Assembly (NCBI GenBank): GCA_038277395.1
Contig: CM076193.1
Span: forward strand, 93,325,583 to 93,389,582
Direction of reading: 5' to 3'
Source of the DNA: Dryocosmus kuriphilus
Lineage: Eukaryota > Arthropoda > Insecta > Hymenoptera > Cynipidae
Length of the DNA stretch: 64,000 nucleotides
In this document: positions 33,244-44,326 of the stretch, in pieces
How the letters are laid out: every line of letters begins with the position of its first letter
How positions within the stretch are numbered: the first letter of the stretch is position 1
The notes under the pieces: generated by a model
Databases searched by the model: none
Seen by the model: only the letters and a program-made list of their open reading frames with translations
Told to the model about the DNA's origin: nothing
Program-made: the position numbers and the translations under genes

Positions 33244-34686
33244 TACCTACCGATAGGCGAAAATATAGTTAGATATATATCTTGGTCGTCCCCACCACTG
33301 ACCCAAGCCGCATCTATTACGTTATATCTATGGTATAATCGTATAGAAGGAAGATAGGAATAGAGGCGACAGTGCAGCAGAAAACTTGTCGCAAACCGAT
33401 TGTTGAGAGACGTCGGGAGAAGGTTTAGTTAGGGAGCCAGCTACGTGATGGCGCTGTTTCCTTAGCCCGTTACCTCGGATAGAGAAAGCATGCCTGACAG
33501 CGAAAGTAGGATATGTCAAAAGGCCTTGCATATGAGTCGAACACGAAAGCGCATCGGTAAACTTATCGCCAACTCGCCTGCAAAAATATTGAAACCCTTT
33601 ATACCGTAGTCCTGAATTGTACGAACTATTTTCTGGCTAGGTATTTATTTTCTTTCCTTTCTTCCAATATTTCCTTGGGTTGGAATATAAACCGATAGGC
33701 GCTTATAATTTGAAACTTTTACCAAAATAATGTCCTATATACAATCTTCGCAGAATTCTCACTTTGTGTAGTTATTTTTTTTTAGAATTACAATAAAATA
33801 TATTTGTATACATTACATTATTAGCTTTTATACTTATATATTTGCTACGCGCTCATACCTAACGTTTCACACTTAAAAGAATCTAATTCTAATTGTAAGT
33901 AATATATAGGTAAACCGTAGAGGGAAGGTAAAGCTTGTACAAACTATAATAAATAAAAACTAATAGAACTATCATTATCATATATACAATCACAGAAAAT
34001 TTTAAAGTGAAACGTTCAAATTGAATTAAAAAATTGTATATTTTGAAACTGATTTAAAAAAGTGAATTAAAAAGAACTTAGTTGTATCTCAATTTGCCCA
34101 GCACAATATAATGCTTACTCGAAGCTTTAATTTCTGATTATTTATCTGTAAAACTATTGTTATGCTATACTACACTTTAAAAATCAGAACTTCGATTGTA
34201 ACCCAAGATTAATAAGATACTAAAAAAATATCAATAGCAAAATACTATGATATTAATTTGCGAAATAATGTCCAAGGAACATATTTTTTATAAAATATAA
34301 TTACTTTTGACGAATTTGTCAGTATTCATTCTAAAAATACTACGTGACATATAAATGCTAGAAACTTCAAATCGATCAAAAGATTGTCTCCCTGAGACTT
34401 TTCTAATTTAAACCTTTTTTTAGATATCAGAAACATTAAAGAGAGATATTTTTAATATTTTCATTGTATAATTTAGACGTATTTATTCTAAAAATTTGAA
34501 TTTTTTTTATGTACACTTAAAAAAAAAGAATATTCCCCAGCAAGGGTTCTCAGGTCGAAAACAAATGAAAATATTGAAAACTGATTTTTCCTCTTATGCT
34601 CGAAAAATGCTAGTATCAGGGAAAACATTGCACATTAAGAGATATCATTTTGCCCAGGTGTTAACTACTGACAAATTCAGGGGTAT
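33244..34686. other. Unassigned AT-rich stretch
   Basis: No coding frame, RNA gene or repeat that I recognise. A GC-richer part follows the dispersed repeat up to about 33540. Confidence 0.4.
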
Positions 34687-34890
34687 GTTTGAATTCTTTG
34701 AATTCTTTAAATTCCATGAATTCTTTGCATTCATTGAATTCCTTGAATACTTCTTAATTCTTTAAATTCTTTTTAATTCCTTAAATTATTTTGAATTTCT
34801 TGCATTATTTTGAATTCCTTGAATTCTTTTGATTTCCTTCAATTTTTTCTAATTCCTTGAACTGTTTTTAGTTCGTTGAATTCTTGAATT
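34687..34890. repeat. Degenerate TTGAATTCC-type tandem array
   Basis: About twenty loosely spaced variants of GAATTCTTTGAATTCC and TTAATTCTTTAAATTC occur in about 200 bp. The phrase is nearly self-complementary, so the strand can pair with itself. Its build resembles the repeat-phrase elements, but no CCC-type tips were found. Confidence 0.65.
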
Positions 34891-35730
34891 GTGGTGTACA
34901 TAAAATTTTTTACTGGTTAACCTCTCGCAACTTTCACGATCTGTATATAACCATTAATGTTCTCAAACTTAATTACAAAAATAGAGGCTATTAATACCAA
35001 CGAGAAAATGTCATATTTCTCTCTTTTAAAAGTTAGATCAAAAGAAGACATAATAAACGTTTAAGCTTGTATGTTAGAAAAATGATTGGTTTTTTTATAT
35101 TTTTCATTTTAAGAATATTCAAAACTAAAGATTTCAAGAGGGAGAGAATACTCTTATTTCGTATGAATACAGAATATAATGTTGTATTCAAAAAATGTTT
35201 AGTACTATAGATATAATGTGTACTTTAAAATTATTCAAAATTTCGCACAGCCCATTTTTGATAAGTCACATTGGTTTCATCATATATGCTACATATGTGT
35301 AAAGTTACAGAGATTTATATTAAAATTGAAGAAAAACTTTATGAAATTCATGGGCAATTGATTCAAAAGAATGGGTTTTAAAAATTTGTTTAAAAAATCT
35401 TGTAATTTACAAAATGTTTACCATTAGAGTATTTACAAAAAAAAGGTACCACTAAAAACATACACAATGCAAAAACTTGGCCAAGTATAACTTTATTTGT
35501 ACAACTAAATGAATTTCTGAAATAAAAGTTGGCCAATTAATTAGAAACAAAAAACTTTCATCTCGCTTTCATCTCGCGAAGGTTTCAGAATTTTAAAAAT
35601 TTAATTTGCTTATTATTCTTTTTTATAATTTGTAAAATTTAATGATTTCAAATTAAAGGTGTAGCGATTAACACTCATGAAGGTATCATAAATTCTTGAA
35701 AAATTGCACTACAGATTATAGACAATAGTC
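34891..35730. other. Unassigned AT-rich stretch
   Basis: No coding or structural feature recognised. Confidence 0.4.
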
Positions 35731-36151
35731 AGCTTAAGGCGGTATGAAGGTACCACATCATACCTGGCGTCTTAGCGACCCTTCGCTATCGTCTTGCGCT
35801 GGATCCCCCAGACGATCGAACTCGATGCTCCACGGGGCGCTGTGGTTCTCAACTGGCGGCTTCTATATTACGATTCTGTGTACGATCAGTGTGCGAATTG
35901 ATATTATTTTTGTGACCAGTCACAGGGGCGCTTTCCCGCCACCATGAGGCGTTGGAAAAGGGGTAGGGATGCGACCTTACATTACTTTTGTGACCTATTC
36001 CATCGCAACGTACACACTAGCCTATCCGGTTGAGCACCACAACGCTTCATCCAGCTCGAGCTCGAGTAGGGTCCGAGTCGGGGCACAAAACAATAGAAAA
36101 GGTCGGCTTGGGCGACAGGTAGACGGTGGTACCTTCATACCGTCTTAAGCC
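35731..36151. mobile_element. 421-bp MITE with 8-bp target duplication
   Basis: The tips CTTAAGGCGGTATGAAGGTA/CCA (left) and TGGTACCTTCATACCGTCTT/AAG (right) are inverted over about 25 bp. The identical octamer CAATAGTC flanks both ends (35723-35730 and 36152-36159). An 8-bp duplication is characteristic of hAT and P superfamilies, and both kinds of transposase occur in this window. The interior is strikingly GC-richer than its surroundings and has no convincing gene. Confidence 0.85.
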
Positions 36152-37735
36152 CAATAGTCCCTCACAAATGAACAAATCCAGTTAAAATTTAAAACAAATC
36201 GATACCATAGACTTACAGAGTAAGCAAAGGTGAAAAAATTAATTTTTTTAAAATCCGTACAATCTGAGCAAAAGTAAGAAAGAAATGTTCTACTTGCACA
36301 AAATCCTTAAAAAGTTTAAGTAATGATAAAGATATCGTATATATTTGTTTAAATATCACTAGAAATAAATAGTACAACACATCTAGTTTTGATTTCATCA
36401 AGCTCTAATCGTGAGGCAATTCATAGTTTCGTATTTTATTTACAAATATATGTCGAGTTTTATTAAAGACCGCTTCTATTAATACCGAAATTTCGTTATA
36501 AACAGCCGATTTAATCAACGGTCTGGACGTCAGTGGAAATTATACAGTCGCGCTGCAGAAGGAAAATTTGGCTCTTCCCCCCTGTCTTGTCATGTCAGGA
36601 GACGATTATTTGCACACCTTAACCCCCTACTTTTTAGCCGGTTTAGCCCAGCATTCGTTTTCGCGCACGCGCACCGTGTGCAAACTGCAACTCTCAGTTC
36701 AGCGTCCAGCTGGATCAGATCAGATCAGATAGAAGTACCCAACATCCTTCGACCCCTTTTCCAGCTGGTTTTCTCACTGACCTCCATGGCAAAGATATTA
36801 TTACAATAGATGCGGTAAGAGATTAGTTGGATGCTGCTAAAGTTAGACGTCGCTGTAGTCAAAAAGCAGCAGTTCCCCGCCAAACCCTTCACCCGTAAAC
36901 ATATCATAAGCAATTAGCGCGGTTTCAAATATAATATTTGAATTTGATATTTTGCTGAAAATTAGAAATTTGTCATGAGTATTTCGTATTACATTATGAT
37001 GTTATTTTGTTAATTCACTTAAAAATTATTTAATAATATTTATATAATAAGTGTAAGATACATAATATTATTAACTGTTGCACTTTATGTTTTATATATA
37101 ATTACGTTTGCACGTTAGGCCACCGTCTTTTGTAGCTTTATTAATTAATTTTACTTAAAATTGTTAAGTTAAAAATTGAGACTACTACGGGAGTTTGCGG
37201 TATAACACATTTCATACCGACTTCTAAGTCATAATATTTTTTATTTTTTCAATACCTGTTCTATAAAATGAAAATAGATGAAAGCACATAATTGTAGGTT
37301 TTTTCTAATTTTCTCATTGTAAATATTTAGAACTTTTTTCCTTGGTAATGCAAAAAATAAAATTCGTTTGAGCAAAGATATTTTGAGTCTGAAAGCAAAG
37401 ACGATGAGCTATAATTACTTAGAAATTATTATTCTTTGCCCAGAATTCTTATAAATCTTAATCTTATTATTATAAAATCCTTATTAATATTGAAATTACT
37501 TTTAATTTATAAATACGAAATTTTACTGCTGAGCCTACATCTCTATAAAGAGAAAATACCTAATTGGCGAAAAAAAATGCGAAAAAACGAATAACCCGCT
37601 CTCGCAAAACGAAACAATCGCGTTATTCTGCATTGTCAACGACAGCAGATATATAATGCAGTAGTTATGCAATGGTTATAAAAAGGCAAAAATAAGTCAT
37701 TATAGCTATTTTTTAAGTGCAAAGCGTGAGCAAAA
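36152..37735. other. Unassigned stretch with a GC-richer block
   Basis: Mostly AT-rich. A GC-richer block at about 36530-36730 contains CGCGCACGCGCACCG and a short (GATCA)n run at 36714-36730. No exon could be supported. A TATAAAAA at 37677-37684 lies just upstream of the THAP exon. Confidence 0.4.
37677..37684 (+). promoter_or_regulatory. Candidate TATA box of the orphan THAP exon
   Basis: TATAAAAA lies about 55 bases upstream of the THAP ATG, a plausible distance for a core promoter with a short leader. Confidence 0.4.
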
Positions 37736-37868
37736 ATGTCAAAAGTGTCATCAGTGAATCGTTGTGCATACAAGGGATGTACGAAAATAAGAACTGATGA
37801 TGGCGTGATCCTCTTCTGGTTTCCAAAGAAAAGCGACCCGAGATTTGAGGAGTGGTGCGATCATGCCG
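37736..37868 (+). CDS. THAP-domain first exon, downstream exons not found
   Basis: The frame encodes MSKVSSVNRCAYKGCTKIR, then DDGVILFWFPKKSDPRFEEW and CDHAG before a canonical GTAAGT donor. The C-x4-C pair and the F-W-FPKK motif place it as the N-terminal half of a THAP zinc-dependent DNA-binding domain. It is related to, but clearly different from, the THAP exon at 21562. The following 5 kb is filled with repeats, and I found no exon with the C-x2-H half. It is probably the head of another P-like transposase gene, interrupted or truncated. Confidence 0.75.
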
Positions 37869-37972
37869 GTAAGTTCTTTTACATTATTATTATTTTTGCT
37901 AAATTCTAAGTATTAAAGACCTATATTTTTTTATAAAGTGATTTATATATGCCTTTTCGAATGTACATATGT

Positions 37973-38037
37973 GAAATTATTATTATTATTATAAATTAAA
38001 TATTATAAATTATTATTATTATTATTATATGTGAAAT
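37973..38037. repeat. ATT trinucleotide microsatellite
   Basis: Runs of TTATTATTATTATTA-type repeats are broken by AAATTA units and flanked by two copies of ATATGTGAAATTA. Confidence 0.8.
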
Positions 38038-38044
38038 TACATAT

Positions 38045-39084
38045 TGAAATTGAGCGCTTCGCGCTCGATAATTACATTTTTTGAAAACACATTGTAGATT
38101 GGTAAAGTTTTTTAGTGATTTTCCAAATTTTCACAATAGAGGATTTCGATTCTTAAAAGTAAAACGATGAGTCTTATAAATAAATTTTGTAGCTCTTTCC
38201 AACGTGAACACTTCTGCTTGTTAATATTTTCCAATATCTTGCATTGTTTTGCTGAAAAGTGGTTTTCTTTATATTTCATAACATATTTCACGAATAACTC
38301 AAAAACTGCGCGTCTGCTAAAAAAAATGATGGAAATCAAATTTGTAGCCCTGTTTGAGGCGAACAACTTTATTTATTATTATTTTTCCGTATCTTGCATA
38401 GTTTGGCGGGAAATTTGAAATGTTTGATTTTTAATAACGTTTTATCGATTAAAACAAAAATCGTGCATTTTATCAAAAAATGGTTAAAACAAAATTTGTA
38501 GATCTTTTCAAACTGAACAATTTTGTTCTACCATTTTTTTGTATCTTGAATAGTTTGGCGGAAAACCGGAGTTCTTTAATTTTAATAGCGTTTTCTTGAT
38601 TAAAACAAAAACCGTTAATTTTATCAAAAAATGGTTCAGACAAAATTTGTAGATTTTTCTAAGATAAATAATTCTATTGTCTTACATTCTTTTTGTATCT
38701 CTCACAGTTTAGCCGGAAAGTGGATTTTTTGATTTTGTGAAAACCATTTTTGATGGATAAAACCATAACCGTTGGTCAAAAACCGCTGGTTAACGAACTC
38801 GTCCTTTCTTTTTACCCCTTCAAGAAGTGTACTAAAGCGCACTCCATTCCGATTAGACCTTCGAAAGTTATCGTGGGAACAGACTCCAACGACGACGACG
38901 ACGACGACGATAACGACAACGACGACGACGACGATAACGACAACGACAACGACGACGACAACAGACAGACACCGTCGTAAAAACCGTTTTTTTCGGATTC
39001 AGGAGGTCTCAAAACGTGGAGATTTCATGAAATCCGCGAAATTCAAATTTTACATAAATCTAATACCTTCTCTGATGAGAATGT
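38045..39084 (+). mobile_element. GCG-rich microsatellite-bearing repeat, copy 2
   Basis: It starts at GAGCGCTTCGCGCTCGATAA, so it lacks the 5' third present in the other copies. Four to five degenerate units of about 150 bp follow (TTTGGCGG-type motif near 38250, 38402, 38553, 38707). Then come an open stretch encoding MDKTITVGQKPLVNELVLSF, a GAC/AAC microsatellite (about 38885-38965), GGTCTCAAAACGTGGAGATT and the 3' tip GATGAGAATGT. Confidence 0.8.
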
Positions 39085-39342
39085 AATAAACGCAATATGA
39101 TTTATTCATTTCTTCAAAATACCGCAGTATATTTTCTAAATAAGTAATCGATTAACACTTGTTATTTATTTGAAATAATTTTCATAAAGTGTCAAGAAAA
39201 ACGTATTAACGTATTAACATAGAAATATTTACGTTTGCATGGACAACAATATTTGAAAAGAGAGTTGTTATCAATTGATCTGCTTAATGTTTATTTGTAC
39301 CTATATATGCCTAATTCGCATTTTAAAGAATTCATTCTTTTT

Positions 39343-40582
39343 ACATTTTCATCAGAGAAGGTATTAGATTTATGCAAAATTTGACTTTCGCGGATTTCAT
39401 GAAATCTCCACGTTTTGAGACCTCCTGAATCCGAAAAAAAACGGTTTTTACGACGGTGACTGTCTGTCTGTTGTCGCCGTTGTCGTCGTCGTCGTTGCCG
39501 TCGTCGTCGTCGTTGTCGTCGTCGACGTCGTCGTCGTTGGAGCCTTTTCCCACGATAACTTTCGAAGGACTAATCGGATTGGAGTGCGCTTTGGCATACT
39601 TCCTTAAGGGGTAAAAAGAAAGAATGAGTTCGTTAACCAGCGGTTTTCGACCAACGGTTAATGTTTTATACATCAAAAACGGTTTTCACAAAATCAAAAA
39701 ATCCATTTTCCGGCTAAACTATGAGAGATACAAAAAAAAAGTAAGAGAGGAAAACTGTTCATCTTTAAAAAATCTACAAATTTTGTTTGAATCATTTTTG
39801 ATAAAATGAACGGTTTTTGTTTTAATCAAGAAAACGCTATTAAAATTTAAAAACTCTGGTTTCCCGCCAAAATATTCAAGCTACAAAAAAATAGTAAAGA
39901 ACAAAGTTGTTCAATTCAAAAATATCTACAAATTTTGTTTAAACAATTTTTTGATAAAAGGCACGGTTTTTCTTTAACCGATAAAACGTTATTAAAAATC
40001 AAGATTTTCAAATTTCCCGCCAAAATATGCAAGATAGGGAAAAATAATAATAACCAAAGTTGTTCCCCTCAAAAAGATCTACAAATTTGCTTTCTATAAT
40101 TTTTTTTAAGCAGACGCGTAGTTTTTGAGTTATTCGTGAAATATGTTATGAAATATAAAGAAAACCACTTTTCAGCAAAACTATGCAAGATATGAGAAAA
40201 TATTAACAAGCAGAATTGTTCACCTTGAAAAGAGCTACAAAATTTATCTATAAGACTCATCGTTTTAGTTTTAAGAATCGAAATCTTGTATTGTGAAAAT
40301 TTGGAAAATCACAAAGAGCTTTACCAATCTACAATGTGTTTTAAAAAAATGTAATTATCGAGCGCGAAGGGCGAGTGTCATGATGAGAATGTATTCCTTA
40401 AGGGCGATAGAGCCTTAAGTAAAATAATTTCTTTTGTAATTTTTAATTTAAAGGTATATACGATCCATAAACACCGAGCGCGTAGCGCGAGATGAATAAT
40501 CTATCGAGCGCGAAGCGCGAGTGCCAACAGATGCGCGCCCTAGGCGCGCTCATACTTCGCTCGAAGCGCGCGACGAGAATGT
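39343..40582 (-). mobile_element. GCG-rich microsatellite-bearing repeat, copy 3
   Basis: It is inverted relative to copy 2 and separated from it by about 260 bp, so copies 2 and 3 form a kilobase-scale palindrome. It includes the full 5' part with GAGCGCGAAGCGCGAG blocks (40365-40582). The two tips, ACATTTTCATC at 39343 and GACGAGAATGT at 40582, are inverted. The related open stretch reads LVNELILSFYPLRK, followed by an Asp-rich microsatellite translation. Confidence 0.85.
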
Positions 40583-41174
40583 GCCCGCTAAAGGCAGATT
40601 TTTTTGAGTTAGAAAGAGCTTATTCTCTAGAATATATAATGTTATTATCTAATTTTTATAATTTTTTTTAATTTGAAAATTACAAATTTAAAATATTTAA
40701 TTTATTTAGTATTCAGTTTTTATTTTTTTTTTTGGTAGAAAGTTTGTTTTGTAAGGAATAAGAGTATAAAATTATTAAACTAGTTGAATTCTTTTTCAGA
40801 TCAAAAACCCAAATTTGCAATATTGCAATTTTACAGTATTAAGTATTTTGGATGAGGGAATTTAATTTTTGCATGGAAAATGACTTTTTTTTATTATATT
40901 ATATATTTATATTAATTATATAGCCCCCCCCCCCCTCTCATTCGAAAACATAGGTTTGAGGAAAGGTCTGAAGTTCGTAAATTTAAATCTCTTTGGAAAC
41001 GGAAACTTTAAGGTTGGAAATTACTCCAGTATATGATATTAATACATTATTATATATTATATTATATTAAATGTATATATATGTATATATATCTATGAGG
41101 TTGGATCGAAAAACACAAAGGACCCCGCACCAAATGTACAGTAAAAAGCCCTATGATAAAAAATTCTAAATATA
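40583..41174. other. Unassigned AT-rich stretch
   Basis: It contains a C run at about 40925-40936 and TATATATG-type simple sequence near 41060-41095. No gene recognised. Confidence 0.4.
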
Positions 41175-42250
41175 ATTTTTTGCAAACTAAAAATTCGAAA
41201 AAATTAAGTAATAAAATGTATAGACAGTTTTTTAGATAAACACTTGTCAAAGTTTCAGTTTTCAACATGTGTTTCAATGGTAAAATGCTATTTTAATGAA
41301 ATATTTTTTTTTTCAAAAACACTATAATAGATTTGTCTCAAAGTTTTATATTTTCACGGTCAGACTTACCGAAATAAAAGGTATAAATCCGGGAACTAAG
41401 AAGATGAACGATTTTTTGGGTATACAGCATGATTTATTTATTTATTCATTCGTCTGGTACAGTATTAAACCACTTTCAAATAACTACAGGAAGAATATAG
41501 AGCAAGAATATGTCTTTAAGCTAATTCTAGGGGATGTTTTAACATCCCTTAAAAAAAATTGAAGCCAGGAAAATGGCATTCCTTAGTGCCTACACCTTCC
41601 CTACTTACTTTAATATTATTTCATATCCTCATAAATTGATCAAAAAACCTCGCCTGATTTTAGTTGTTAAGAAATGTCGATATTCCGGATTCAATGTTTA
41701 AGGGATAATAAAACAACCCTTAAAGTAGATTCATAAATACATCATAGTATAATAAACGCATATTGTACTTATTTTGAAGTTAGTTTCCACCCTGATATTT
41801 TAATCAGAACATCTCCTGTGTTTTTGATCACTAAGGAATGCCATTTCCTGGCTTCAATGTTTTAAGGGATGTTAAAAACATCCCCTAAAATTAGCTTAAA
41901 GACATATTCTTGCTATATATTCTTCCCTGTAGTTATTTTGAAAGTGATTTAATACCGTAGCAGATGAAATAAATAAATAAATCATGTCGTATACCCCAAA
42001 AATCGTTCATCTTTTTAGTTCCTGGATATGAAACTTTTGTTTTTTCGGTAAGTCTGACCGTCAAAATATCAAAATTTGAGCCAAATCTATCAGTGTTTTT
42101 TGAGAAATAAAAATATTTCACTAAAATAAGCATTTTTCCATTAAAACACATGTTAAAAATGGAAACTTTGACAAGTGTTTGTCTAAAAACTGTCGTTTTT
42201 TTACTTTTTTCTTTCGAATTTTTTAGTTTGTAGGTTCAAAAATGCAAAAA
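41175..42250. mobile_element. 1.1-kb foldback element with about 400-bp arms
   Basis: The left arm (about 41175-41588) and right arm (about 41832-42250) are inverted copies. They share CAAAGTTTC, CGGTCAGACTTACCGAA, GGGGATGTTTTAACATCCC and GGAATGCCATTTCCTGGCTT. The spacer is about 240 bp and contains no gene. Each arm itself contains the small hairpin GATGTTTTAACATC. Confidence 0.8.
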
Positions 42251-42259
42251 AAAAACCTT

Positions 42260-42718
42260 AAAATCCCTTATATATTTTAACTTTACAAACCTCCAATGTC
42301 TTGTATATTCCCTGGATCTAAAACATTCCATATATATAATAATTCCTGCAAGTCATATATATGTACATAATTTCAGGACTATGTATTTGTAGTATTTAGT
42401 TCACCTGTCAATTTTTGTAAACACGGTGACACACTGAACGCATGCACACACATGCATACGTGCATGAGAAGCTGAGAATCGACTCGACCTGACTCTCCAA
42501 AACATAAAGTATTTGCTTGCAATCGTCGAGAAACTGAACATTTGAATCGCGTCATCTTCGCCCAATCTTCGGCTTTGTCACGAGGCACAGCCGCATCCGA
42601 CATGCCGAGCAAGTGCGAGCGAGGAAATATCGAAAGGTCAAAACAGAAAATTCACGGCCCGTTACAGTTTGTTTACATTCGTTGCCCAACGGAAAACGAT
42701 GAATCGTTCTAGAGGCAG
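42260..42718 (+). repeat. Dispersed repeat, copy 2 (about 460 bp)
   Basis: Direct counterpart of 32787-33243, with shared boundaries and internal blocks. It begins immediately after the 41175-42250 foldback element. Confidence 0.75.
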
Positions 42719-43061
42719 TTTAATAATATCTTTGTCCATGGTGGTGCGGAATCACGTTCCTGAAGCCCACACCGGGACACAATTGGTGCTTGTACTTGGG
42801 CTAAAGTGTGGGGGGGTGAAGGTGAGCAAATTATTCGTTTCGTGCATCGTGTGTCATGTCCTCTGTCAGACTCACGGACGCACGTACACTCTCTTGACCT
42901 ATGCACAGCCTGTTCCATCCTTCTATTAAGCATACTTTCTATCTGTGAGGGTACGGATCCAAGAAACATCGCCATCATGTCAGTGCTTCCACAACTACTC
43001 CTCACCCCGATGACTTCATTGGTTCTGTGCATTGATAAAGCATTGTCGCCTTTTCCTATCT
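42719..43061. other. Unassigned stretch before the assembly gap
   Basis: GC content is higher than in the surroundings. Open frames here run into the N tract and show no recognised domain. Confidence 0.4.
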
Positions 43062-43561
43062 NNNNNNNNNNNNNNNNNNNNNNNNNNNNNNNNNNNNNNN
43101 NNNNNNNNNNNNNNNNNNNNNNNNNNNNNNNNNNNNNNNNNNNNNNNNNNNNNNNNNNNNNNNNNNNNNNNNNNNNNNNNNNNNNNNNNNNNNNNNNNNN
43201 NNNNNNNNNNNNNNNNNNNNNNNNNNNNNNNNNNNNNNNNNNNNNNNNNNNNNNNNNNNNNNNNNNNNNNNNNNNNNNNNNNNNNNNNNNNNNNNNNNNN
43301 NNNNNNNNNNNNNNNNNNNNNNNNNNNNNNNNNNNNNNNNNNNNNNNNNNNNNNNNNNNNNNNNNNNNNNNNNNNNNNNNNNNNNNNNNNNNNNNNNNNN
43401 NNNNNNNNNNNNNNNNNNNNNNNNNNNNNNNNNNNNNNNNNNNNNNNNNNNNNNNNNNNNNNNNNNNNNNNNNNNNNNNNNNNNNNNNNNNNNNNNNNNN
43501 NNNNNNNNNNNNNNNNNNNNNNNNNNNNNNNNNNNNNNNNNNNNNNNNNNNNNNNNNNNNN
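43062..43561. other. Assembly gap (500 N)
   Basis: A run of exactly 500 N, the usual placeholder for a gap of unknown or estimated size. Any open frame spanning it is meaningless. Confidence 0.98.
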
Positions 43562-44139
43562 CTGGACCCAATCATTCTTTTCTGAAGGGTCCTATTTGAA
43601 TCATAATAAAAGGTAGGTAGGTATATAATAAGGAAAACGACGTATAAAAAATGAAAAAACTCCAATACCAACTGTGGTGATCATGTCGTCAATTTAAAAG
43701 AAAAACCTAATGGCTAATGGATAACTTTCACATGACAACTAAAACAACAACTAAGCCTAGTAGGTAACAGGGAAAAAATGTAGGAAAAAATGCAAGTACA
43801 GTATAACCTACATCGAGAGATCTATTCATTTAGTCTCCCAAACTTTGGACAAAATCATTTTTCTTAGGGGTTTCAAACTTCTTCCCTTTCCTCACCTCTT
43901 CATCAACCGAGTCTTACCTCTTAAGATACTATCAGAGATGAGGGATTGCTCATGCAATGGAATAAGAGAAACCCATCATAATTGGGCTGATAAATGCGCC
44001 CTCTGTTCGGTGGGCCTAAGTCCTGAGAACTACTTAGCCGTTTCCTGGTTGCGCGTCGATACACAGAAATTAGAATGAGTTACCGTCAGAGTTACAATTA
44101 CAGGTGTTACCATGAGTACAAAGTGCAAACTCCACAATT
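43562..44139. other. Unassigned stretch after the assembly gap
   Basis: A 77-codon frame (43845-44078, with a CSCNGIRETHHNWADKC segment) is the longest, but it has no recognisable domain or splice context, so I do not call it a gene. Confidence 0.4.
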
Positions 44140-44326
44140 CCCAGATAGCCAGAGTTGTAGTTCAACTAGTTGGTGATCAACTTTTTTCGTCAACTTTAAG
44201 CCAACTTTACGTCAACTTCAGAATTTACAAATGTTACCCTCAAGTTGTTGTCCGATTGCGGCAGTAGATTAACGGAAAGTTGCTCTCCAACTTAACCTCA
44301 CTTTGCGGTTAGTTGTCCTATCTGGG
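44140..44326. mobile_element. Repeat-phrase foldback element D (CAACTT phrase)
   Basis: The tips are inverted: CCCAGATAGCCAGAGTTG on the left, CCCAGATAGGACAACTAACC as reverse complement of the right. Within 187 bp there are many GTTG/CAACTT phrases in both orientations (GTCAACTTTAAGCCAACTTT, AAGTTGTTG). No coding frame. Confidence 0.7.

Noticed and set aside
33064..33531. Overlapping short frames on both strands near 33.0-33.5 kb
   Set aside because: Part lies in the dispersed repeat, whose second copy does not preserve the frames. The remainder has no domain.
38750..39012. Asp-rich (plus) and Ser/Leu-rich (minus) proteins at the microsatellite
   Set aside because: They are translations of a GAC/AAC trinucleotide array within a repeat family. 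Differences between copies do not favour synonymous change.
42709..43671. Open frames of up to 320 codons across the N tract
   Set aside because: Most of each frame is 500 N; the real codons show no domain.
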